In this document: positions 22,173 to 28,747 of the stretch, one piece after another
Numbering within the stretch: the first letter of the stretch is position 1
Layout: every line of letters begins with the position of its first letter
Origin: CAYXRK01 sp964467615
Lineage (GTDB): Bacteria > Hydrogenedentota > Hydrogenedentia > Hydrogenedentales > GCA-2746185
Assembly (NCBI GenBank): GCA_964467615.1
Contig: CAYXRK010000042.1
Coordinates: 1 to 28,747, forward strand
Direction of reading: 5' to 3'
DNA length: 28,747 nucleotides
Position numbers and translations under genes: made by a program
The notes under the pieces: generated by a model
The model's database searches: none
Told to the model about the DNA's origin: nothing
Seen by the model: only the letters and a program-made list of their open reading frames with translations

Positions 22173-24122
22173 ATGAGCAAAAAGCAGGCATCGGAAACGA
22201 AGCAGCACGACGGCGTGTCGCGGCGGCAGTTCATGGCGGGCGCGGCGGCCGGGGCGGGTATCGCCGCTGCGGCAATGAGCGGAGGCAAAGCGGCGGCGGC
22301 CGTTGAGCGGCCGATTCGTCCCCCCGCGGAATTCGACCTCATCAGCGTGACCGAACCAAAACCGTTCGCGTTTCCGGCTGCCGGGAACGACGTCTTTGCG
22401 AAAGCGTGCAAGGATGAGGGCGTGGCGGCACTGTTCTGCTGCCCTGGGAACTACACGATCATCACGTCGATGGCGAACCAAGGGATTCCCACGTTCGGCG
22501 GGCGGACGGAAGGGGCGATGACGGCGGCAGCCGACGCCTTCATCCGCGTGACGGGCGAGATAGCCGCGGCGTCCGGCACGGAGGGGCCCGGCTTCACGAA
22601 CATGATCTGCGCGATTGCGGCGGCCAAGGCCTGCCGCACGCCGTTGCTCGTGGTGGCGTCCAACCGGGACGTGCGCGGAGACGACACGGAAGAGGGCATT
22701 CAGCGCGGCTACCAACAGCCGACGACGGAGGGCCTCAAGAAATACGGCAAGCGCGTGACGGACATCAATCGCGTCTACGAGTACACCGCGTATGCGTTCC
22801 GGCAAATGCGGACCGGAGTGCCAGGGCCCGTGCATTTGGACTTCGCGGCGGAGACATTCCGGCAAGGCTTGCAGACCGAGGCGGACGTGCAGCAATTCGT
22901 GGACAAGACGAGGTACCGCACGGACTCGAAGCCGCATCCCGATCCGAAGGACGTGCAGAAGGTCGTCGAGATGATCCAGAAGGCGAGCCGGCCGATTATC
23001 GTCGCCAGCACCGGCGTGTTTTACAGTCACGCCTGCGACGTTCTCCGGCAATACGCGGAGAAGACGAATATACCGGTCACCGAATCAGGCCCGATGCGCG
23101 GAAAGATTTCAGACGATCATCCGCTGTGCGCGAGCCTTGGCCACAAGCACTACGGCAGCGCCGACCTGGTTGTTCTCATCGGTCAATACTGCATGCCGAC
23201 CGTCGGCGAATTCGTCTTCGGGCCTGACGCGAAGTTCATCCGGATCGATCCCGGCGCGGAAGACATTGGCCGCAATGTGCCGATCGATCTCGCGATGGTG
23301 AGCGACGAGAAGGCCGCGCTCGAAGCGCTGTACGAAAGTACGCCCGCGATGAAGCACGACGAGTGGATCGCGGAAATCAAAAGTTCGCGCGAGGCATGGG
23401 AGGCGGAGAACGAGGAGCACTACCAACTCGGGCTCAAGCACTCCGCGGCGACCGAGACCATCCACCCCGCGGTGATGGCGAGGGAGTTGCACGAATTCTT
23501 GTACAACAATCCGGCGATTCCGAAGGAGTCGACGCCGGTCGTCGCGGGCGGGTTCGGCATCGGGCGCTACATGCGGCGGCGGATGCGCGCGTTCCGGCCC
23601 GGCCAAATTTGCAACGGCGCGTATCAATACGGCTCGATTGGGCCGGACGTTGGCTATGCGTTCGGCGTGGGTATTGCGTCGAGGCTCGGCGCGGGGTATC
23701 AGAAGGGCTACGAGAACCTGCCGGTGGTGGCGACGACTGGCGACGCCGGCTTCGGCTACTCCGGCATCGAAGTCGAGACGCTCGCGAAATATCGCGTGCC
23801 CGCCATCATCATCGTGTACAACAACAACGCATGGGGCACCTGGGGCGGCGGCTCGCGCAATCCGCTCGTCGGCCACGCGCACCTGTTCCAGGAAAACGTG
23901 CGTTACGACAAGATGGCCGAGGCCTTGGGCGGGCACGGCGAGTACGTGACCAAGCCAGAGGAAATGCGCCCGGCGTTGCAGAACGCGTGGGACGTTGCCA
24001 AGAACGAGGGCAGGCCATCGGTCATCAACTGTCAAGCGAAAAAGGAATTTTGGTCGCGGGCCGAGTTTCCGCCAGGACTCATCACACAGGTGGAGCCGGG
24101 CATCGAAGCGTACAACCACTAG
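22173..24122 (+). CDS. Tat-exported thiamine-diphosphate-dependent enzyme
   Basis: 649 residues. A twin-arginine signal (VSRRQFMAGAAAGAGIAAAA, residues ~15-40) precedes a full acetolactate synthase/pyruvate oxidase-type fold. The PYR domain has Glu113 (FGGRTEGAM), the position of the glutamate that activates ThDP, then SGTEGPGFTN. A central domain (~265-400) follows. The PP domain holds the ThDP/Mg motif TTGDAGFGYS...IIVYNNNAWG at about 520-555. The ATG at 22173 follows AGGAAAGG. Members of this fold that act in the cytoplasm decarboxylate or join 2-oxo acids; the substrate here is unknown. An export signal on a ThDP enzyme is unusual, as the cofactor must bind before Tat transport. Downstream partner of the cytochrome c. 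Confidence 0.88.
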   Translation: MSKKQASETKQHDGVSRRQFMAGAAAGAGIAAAAMSGGKAAAAVERPIRPPAEFDLISVTEPKPFAFPAAGNDVFAKACKDEGVAALFCCPGNYTIITSMANQGIPTFGGRTEGAMTAAADAFIRVTGEIAAASGTEGPGFTNMICAIAAAKACRTPLLVVASNRDVRGDDTEEGIQRGYQQPTTEGLKKYGKRVTDINRVYEYTAYAFRQMRTGVPGPVHLDFAAETFRQGLQTEADVQQFVDKTRYRTDSKPHPDPKDVQKVVEMIQKASRPIIVASTGVFYSHACDVLRQYAEKTNIPVTESGPMRGKISDDHPLCASLGHKHYGSADLVVLIGQYCMPTVGEFVFGPDAKFIRIDPGAEDIGRNVPIDLAMVSDEKAALEALYESTPAMKHDEWIAEIKSSREAWEAENEEHYQLGLKHSAATETIHPAVMARELHEFLYNNPAIPKESTPVVAGGFGIGRYMRRRMRAFRPGQICNGAYQYGSIGPDVGYAFGVGIASRLGAGYQKGYENLPVVATTGDAGFGYSGIEVETLAKYRVPAIIIVYNNNAWGTWGGGSRNPLVGHAHLFQENVRYDKMAEALGGHGEYVTKPEEMRPALQNAWDVAKNEGRPSVINCQAKKEFWSRAEFPPGLITQVEPGIEAYNH

Positions 24123-24137
24123 GCGCCAGCGATTGTG

Positions 24138-24183
24138 AATCGTCCGTCCGCACGGCGATTGCCGACGGACGGATTCTTATTTT
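24138..24183 (+). terminator. Intrinsic terminator
   Basis: Arms AATCGTCCGTCCGCA and TGCCGACGGACGGATT form a ~14-bp hairpin with minor mismatches around a 7-nt loop, followed by the T-rich TTCTTATTTT. It lies 16 nt after the ThDP enzyme stop and should end the cytochrome-ThDP transcript before the next gene. Confidence 0.8.
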
Positions 24184-24234
24184 GCGCCAAACTCCGCGGC
24201 CTCCACGCCACGCGGTGACGTGTTTCGAGAATGA

Positions 24235-26465
24235 ATGATTCGCCCGCGCCACGATAGCCTCCTCCTCACACTGTTGCTGATCGGCGCGGGCGTGATGTTG
24301 TTGGTGTTGGCGTGGCCGCTGTTCGCAAACGAGATTTTTCTGGAGCACGACGTCGGCGCTGTGTTCGTGCCGTTGCGCTGGTTTTACGCGCAATGTTTGG
24401 CGTCCGGCGACAGTTTTCTGTGGCTGCCCAATATTTATATGGGCGTGTATTTGCAGGGCGAAGGCCAGACGGGGATGACGCATCCGCTCCACTGGGCGCT
24501 CTACAAATTCTTACCATTTACGAGCGCGTTCGATCTCGAGTTGCTGTTGAGCTATCCCGCGCTGTTCGCCGGAACGGTGCTGTGGCTGAGGCGATGGAAG
24601 TTGCCGAACGCGGCGGTGCTATTCGGGGCGCTGCTGTTCACGTTCAGCGGATATCCGATCATCAGTTGGCTTTGGCTGGTGCATGTCGAAGTCCTCGCGC
24701 ACACGCCGTGGCTACTCTGGTGTATCGACATGGCGATGCGCGATCGCTCGCCGCGCAAAGTTACGGGCGCGTTGTTCGGCGTGACGGTGCTCACGGCCTC
24801 GGCGATTCTCGCGGGGTACCCGCAGATGGTGTACGTGAGCGGGTTGGCCGAGGGAATGTATGCGTTGTTCCTCTGGCGACTCGGCTCGGCGGGGGCCTCG
24901 CCCTCCCCCTTGCGCGGACCCAGCACGTTGCTGCTGCTTTTCGTGGCGAAGGTGTTGGGGGCCGTGTGCGCGGCGATCCAGATTCTGCCAACGTTGGACC
25001 TGTTGGACCAGTCAACGCGCGCGGCGACGACGGCCGCATTCCGCTTGCAACAGTCGCTTCATCCGATGGACTTGCTCAATCTCGTCAACCCCTACCTGTA
25101 TCACCAGCGAATGTTCATTGAGAACGGGTATCAGCAAGTGTATGGCGGACTGAGTGCGACGTTGCTCGTCGTGTGGACAATTCTGCGTTGGAAGCGACTA
25201 GGCGAGTTGCGCCCTCTTGCCGCGTGCGCGCTTGCGCTTGCGGCGGTGGGACTCGTCCTCACGCTCGGGAAATACGGACTCGTGTATAGGTGGATATCGA
25301 TGCTGCCGATCCTCGAATCGTTTCGCGGTCCGGCGCGGCATGGCGCGTCGTTTCACGTGGGCTGGACCCTTACCGCGGTCGTTGCGCTGACGCATCTTTT
25401 GCAAACGAGACGCGAAGGCAACGACGCCGCGTGGCGCGAATTGAGGGTGCTAGCTCTTCTGCCTGTGTTGAGCGCGGCGCTTGCGATTCTGATCGCTGTT
25501 ATCCGGCTATTGCCGGAAGTTCCAAGCTGGTTGCGTGACATCGAGCGCGAATTCGCACCGACCTGGAACCCGGTATTTGGGGCGGCGCTGATGGCGGTCG
25601 CGTTCGCATGCTTCGCGCTTGCGGTCCGCGGCCACCGGTCCGGCATGCTCGTACTGATCCTGTTCACGATATTCGACCTCTCGTGGTACGGACTACGTCA
25701 TCGAACGACGGGGGACTTCGAGGACTTTCGGACTTCGATAGACNNNNNNNNNNTCGAATCGATCCGGACTGGCGGCACGTGTACGACGTGAACGGCCCGC
25801 TGATGAAGGGGTACTCGACGGCCGCCGGGTTGGTGTCGATTGAACCCGCGCGCGCGCTGGACTACAACGTCAATTTCCGGGACCTTCAACTCGCAGGGAC
25901 GAAGTGGCTGCGCGTTAGGTATGGGACAAACCAGGAACTGAACGCGCTGTATGAGCAAGGCATCGAGTGGTTCGAGCTGCCCGATCCGATGTCGCGCGCG
26001 CGTCTCGTATCGGAGGCGCTCGTTTCCACCGACCCTGCGCGGGATCTGGAGGGGCTGGACTACGCGCGCATCGCGCTGGTGGACGCGCCGATCGATCTGG
26101 AGGGGCCGGTCGGCGAGGCCCGTGTGTTGGAGGATCGGCCCGGGGTTATCGCAGTGTCGACAAACACCTCGGGGCGCAATCTGCTCGTGCTGACCGAGGC
26201 GTACGCGCGGGGTTGGCGCGCCGAGATTGACGGAGCAGCGGTGCCAGTCCTCAGGGCGTATGGCGACTTTCAAGCGTGCGTCATTCCGGCAGGGGAACAC
26301 ACCGTGCGATTCATTTTCGACCCCGCAAGCTGGCGCTGGGGCAAGCGCCTAACCGCAATCGGAATCGCGCTCTCGATCGCCTGGCATGCGGTCGTGTTCT
26401 GGGTCCTCTCGTCGCGTAGCGCGGAAGCTCCGCCGAACGTTCGGCCTCGTTCACTCACCCCTTGA
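24235..26465 (+). CDS. YfhO-like multi-spanning membrane protein, interrupted by assembly gap
   Basis: 503 codons before the gap and 236 after it. The N-terminal part is a polytopic membrane protein opening with LLLTLLLIGAGVMLLVLAWP; the loop FLEHDVGAVFVPLRWFY and GEGQTGMTHPLHWALYKFLP match the Asp/Pro-rich first loop of YfhO/GT-C-fold proteins, which in some bacteria glycosylate cell-wall polymers. The C-terminal part has the family's beta domain: LTEAYARGWRAEIDG, VPVLRAYGDFQACVIPAGEH, TVRFIFDPASW, then a last helix and tail. The frame after the gap differs from that before it, so the true gap length is 2 modulo 3. Otherwise it looks like one intact gene. Its end overlaps the convergent crotonase gene by 11 nt. 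Confidence 0.85.
25744..25753. other. Assembly gap (10 N)
   Basis: Ten undetermined bases inside the YfhO-like gene. The reading frame changes across it, so its length is nominal. Confidence 0.99.
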
Positions 26466-27369
26466 ACGTCGACAGCCCGTAATCGCCGAACGGTTCGTCG
26501 CGCTGGCGGACGGCTTCGCGGAAGCCGTGTTCCTTGGCGGACTGCGCGAACCCGTAGCCCTCGGCGGTGTGCCGCGTGATCCCGTCGAACACCGTGCCGA
26601 GCACCTGCGTCGAATGCAGGCCGAGGTTCGTGACCGTCTGATTGACGAGCAGCTTCATCATGATGAGTTGGTTGATCGGTACGCGCGCGATACGTTCGAG
26701 CAGGATTTCGAAGCGCTCGTCAAGCGTCTCGCGCGGCGCGCATTCGCAGGCAAGGCCCCAGGCCACGGCCTCCTCGCCGGAAAGGCAATCGCCGGTGAAC
26801 AGCAGCCGCTTCGCCTTTTCGATGCCGATGCGGTAGACCCAGATCGATGTCGTCGGCGATCCCCACACGCGCGCCGGTGGATAACCGATCTTCGCCTTGT
26901 CCTCGATGACGAGCAGGTCCGAGCAGAGCGCCATGTCCGTCCCGCCCGCGACGCAGAACCCATGCACTTTGCACACCACCGGCTTCTCGCTATGAAACAG
27001 GCTCATGAACCCGCGCACGTTGCGCGACATCATTTGGTAATCGAGCATCGGGTCCCAGGTGCGCGACGAATCGTGGTTCGCCCGCTGCACGGAGGCGTCG
27101 AGCACCGATGCGGGTGCGGACGTCGCGGCATCTCCGCGGCCCCAGTTGTCCTCCGCGAAAATCCCGAGGTCGTACCCGCCGCAAAAGCCCGTGCCGTTGC
27201 CCGCCAGCGCGATGACGTGGACATTCGGGTCTACATTCGCCCGCTCGGCGCACGCCGCCAGTTCGCGCGGCATCGCCGACGTGATTGCGTTCCCCTGCTT
27301 CGGGCGGTTGAGCGTGATCCGCGCGGTCCGCCCCGTCACCGCGTATGTCATAGAGGTTAGTTCGTCCAT
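26455..27369 (-). CDS. Crotonase-superfamily protein lacking both hydratase glutamates
   Basis: 304 residues of the enoyl-CoA hydratase/isomerase fold. The N-terminal strand ARITLNRPKQGNAIT and the oxyanion-hole segments GNGTGFCGGYDL and VHGFCVAGGTDMALCSD identify the superfamily. By alignment to rat crotonase, the first catalytic Glu (GGxE) is Asp145 and the second (PE) is Pro165 in IGYPPARVWG. Simple hydration of enoyl-CoA is therefore doubtful; another acyl-CoA reaction is likely. A long insertion after GGYDL (NWGRGD...RTWDPMLDY) is typical of an uncharacterised ~300-residue subgroup. I chose the ATG at 27369, 11 nt after GGAG. No beta-oxidation genes are adjacent. Confidence 0.88.
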   Translation of the reverse strand: MDELTSMTYAVTGRTARITLNRPKQGNAITSAMPRELAACAERANVDPNVHVIALAGNGTGFCGGYDLGIFAEDNWGRGDAATSAPASVLDASVQRANHDSSRTWDPMLDYQMMSRNVRGFMSLFHSEKPVVCKVHGFCVAGGTDMALCSDLLVIEDKAKIGYPPARVWGSPTTSIWVYRIGIEKAKRLLFTGDCLSGEEAVAWGLACECAPRETLDERFEILLERIARVPINQLIMMKLLVNQTVTNLGLHSTQVLGTVFDGITRHTAEGYGFAQSAKEHGFREAVRQRDEPFGDYGLSTFKG

Positions 27370-27465
27370 GGCATGCTCGTCTCCAATCGATACGCAGAGT
27401 ATAGCCATGCACGCACTGCTTGTGGGTCGAGTTCGCGCGTCCTTTTAGTAGAGCGATTCGGCCAA

Positions 27466-28050
27466 CTATAACGTCTCGAAAAACAGAACCAAACCGGCGA
27501 CATAGACATAGCTGAAGCATAGGAAATAAAGGCACAATCCTCCCGTCACGTAGCCGATGATGCGTATAGACCTCTTTTCTTTGCCGGCACACCAGAGTGC
27601 AATCTCCCACGCCCCCGCCCACAATGCCAGCATCGCCGACGCTTGGATCAATGTAGACGGCCAATTCACATCGCCCGGCCCGGTTCCCTCGATATCGTCC
27701 AAATCAACTTTATTGGACCAGCGATAGACAAGTCCGTAGTCCACCACTATTTTTTGTCGCGGCGTATAGGAAACCCATATCTTCGCCATCGGCTTGAACA
27801 TGAAATTACGCTCATCGGCGCCCACTACATACGTGGATTTTCGTTCCGGCCCGACCTCATAGGGGTGTCCCTCCAAAATGTGTTGAACCTCTTGCAGTGA
27901 CTTGGGCGGGTTCGCTTTCAACCGCTCGGCCACTTCTGTTACCGCGGCATATTCCCAATCAAAGATGACGCCCGAACCGATGAAACCGATAATGGGAATC
28001 ACCCACGCGAGATACACCCACCGCCACCGCGCAATGGTTCGGATACTCAT
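27466..28050 (-). CDS. Uncharacterised membrane protein
   Basis: 194 residues, not recognised. One N-terminal membrane helix (~12-30, VYLAWVIPIIGFIGSGVIF) is followed by a ~95-residue soluble segment containing SLQEVQHILEGHPYEVG and KIWVSYTPRQKIVVDYGLVYRW. Two or three further helices occupy ~130-194 (IQASAMLALWAGAWEIALW; GYVTGGLCLYFLCFSYVYVA). The soluble part, with its Leu-x2-Val-x2-Ile-Leu-x-Gly-x-Pro pattern and antiparallel strands, vaguely recalls BamE-like folds, but this is weak. The ATG at 28050 has no clear ribosome site. No neighbour clarifies its role. Confidence 0.7.
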   Translation of the reverse strand: MSIRTIARWRWVYLAWVIPIIGFIGSGVIFDWEYAAVTEVAERLKANPPKSLQEVQHILEGHPYEVGPERKSTYVVGADERNFMFKPMAKIWVSYTPRQKIVVDYGLVYRWSNKVDLDDIEGTGPGDVNWPSTLIQASAMLALWAGAWEIALWCAGKEKRSIRIIGYVTGGLCLYFLCFSYVYVAGLVLFFETL

Positions 28051-28096
28051 TCAGAGAAGTGGACGCCGTGTAACCGTGTCGGTTTACTTCGCCGCG

Positions 28097-28429
28097 TCAG
28101 GATTGCAGCGCCGAATCGTAAACCACTTCGCCATCACGGGCGAACGAAGCGATTGGCGACTCGCCTTGCTCCCATTCCGCCGGAGTCATCGCAATCGCCT
28201 CGATGGGTTCGAACAGATCGCAAATGGCCTCGGACACGATTTCGAGCCGGTCCCAATATCCCTTACCCTCGAAGTCGGGAGAGATCACAACTACGTCAAT
28301 ATCGCTGCCTTCATGGGGCGTACCGTTCGCGTGTGATCCATAAAGCACCAGCCTGGAAGGCGCGGCACCGTGCTTGGTCAACGCTTCCTTGAATCGCGAG
28401 AGTATGTCTAGGACTGTTGTTTTATCCAT
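28097..28429 (-). CDS. MNT-type minimal nucleotidyltransferase
   Basis: 110 residues of the DNA polymerase beta-like nucleotidyltransferase fold. The signature is VLYGSHANGTPHEGSDIDVVV, that is GSx10DxD, with both metal-binding Asp residues. In HEPN/MNT pairs such proteins modify or neutralise the HEPN partner, sometimes by AMP transfer. I chose the ATG at 28429 (MDKTTVLDIL); a GTG at 28438 is possible. It overlaps the 3' end of the HEPN gene by 22 nt, the usual order and coupling for these modules. Confidence 0.9.
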   Translation of the reverse strand: MDKTTVLDILSRFKEALTKHGAAPSRLVLYGSHANGTPHEGSDIDVVVISPDFEGKGYWDRLEIVSEAICDLFEPIEAIAMTPAEWEQGESPIASFARDGEVVYDSALQS

Positions 28430-28747
28430 TGAATGCACCGACGGGCCTCATCCAGCATTGCGCGGACCCTATTGCGAGGAAACAATTCTATCGCCTTGTC
28501 AAGGTCTTTCGGGTACCTCGTGGTAAGGTTCGTCCCGTTAAAGTCAACAAGCGTCCGTGCAATCCCGCGAGGCGGTTCAAGGCCTATTCTAGCAGCGAGG
28601 AACACCAAATTGTGTGTCTTCGGCGGATACTCGCCAAATGCTCGGTGATTTAGGCCCTTCAACGCTTTCTCCAAGGCCAAGTGCGCCATGAACACCGCAT
28701 AGATGTACCTGCCGCTCGCGTACATCGCCTCAGCGGTTTCGAAATCG
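28408..28747 (-). CDS. HEPN-domain protein, 5' end outside window
   Basis: At least 112 residues; the frame is open to the right edge, where DFETAEAMYASGRYIYAVFM and AHLALEKALKGL form the first two HEPN helices, so the ATG at 28725 is internal. The KTHNLVFLA segment carries the conserved His seen in many HEPN proteins; an Arg lies upstream (HRAFGEYPPKTH), but the spacing does not give the R-x4-H-x-Y motif of characterised AMPylated HEPN toxins. It probably forms a toxin-antitoxin-like pair with the overlapping MNT gene, or a binding partner without nuclease activity. Confidence 0.85.
   Translation of the reverse strand, partial: DFETAEAMYASGRYIYAVFMAHLALEKALKGLNHRAFGEYPPKTHNLVFLAARIGLEPPRGIARTLVDFNGTNLTTRYPKDLDKAIELFPRNRVRAMLDEARRCIQWIKQQS

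Noticed and set aside
23109..24119. 336-codon minus-strand frame over the ThDP enzyme
   Set aside because: Exactly antisense to the ThDP-binding domain; His/Arg-rich composition typical of a shadow.
1..28747. tRNA, rRNA, CRISPR array, insertion sequence, prophage or riboswitch
   Set aside because: Looked for and not seen; no transposase, integrase, spaced repeats or conserved RNA cores were recognised.

Overview
The window is a GC-rich, gene-dense piece of a Gram-negative-type bacterial chromosome. Two runs of ten Ns (8288-8297 and 25744-25753) show that it is a scaffold, probably from a draft or metagenome assembly. A sulfatase, a lipobox TPR protein, Tat and Sec exported enzymes, a DUF1559-like prepilin ending in an H-x10-DG motif, a ceramidase-like enzyme and a YfhO-like membrane protein together suggest a Planctomycetota- or Hydrogenedentota-like heterotroph. 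That placement is inference; no rRNA or tRNA gene is visible to test it.

Layout. (1) 2-2603: the end of a sulfatase (+) meets a xylose isomerase - ThiS pair (-). (2) 2697-8460 (-): a tightly coupled eight-gene operon, in transcription order sigma factor, zinc-finger anti-sigma factor, two GspF/PilC platform proteins, and four prepilin-like proteins. Most junctions are ATGA overlaps or gaps of at most 5 nt. (3) 8748-11468 (+): FabH-type ketoacyl-ACP synthase, then a secreted ceramidase-like hydrolase with an extra N-terminal module. (4) 11503-14540 (-): a sigma-54 activator and a REC-GAF-kinase-like protein, both lacking key signalling residues. (5) 14820-17447 (+): tandem polyprenyl-phosphate sugar-1-phosphate transferases, the first with an eroded catalytic domain. 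(6) 17509-17904 (-): a degenerate GGDEF-like protein. (7) 18395-21310 (+): a large TPR lipoprotein. Blocks 4-7 look like an exopolysaccharide locus of the kind that accompanies PEP-CTERM/exosortase systems, although no exosortase is present here. (8) 21401-24122 (+): diheme cytochrome c followed by a Tat-exported thiamine-diphosphate enzyme, closed by a good intrinsic terminator. (9) 24235-26465 (+): YfhO-like membrane protein broken by the second gap. (10) 26455-28747 (-): atypical crotonase, unknown membrane protein, MNT nucleotidyltransferase and the end of a HEPN protein.

The strongest leads are the sigma/anti-sigma-headed pseudopilin operon with duplicated GspF, the exopolysaccharide block in which four regulatory or catalytic proteins have lost canonical residues yet keep open reading frames, and the exported ThDP enzyme paired with cytochrome c. 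The threonine-synthase-like zinc ribbon that appears fused into the sigma factor sits directly beside an assembly gap and is most likely a chimeric contig end rather than a new fusion.
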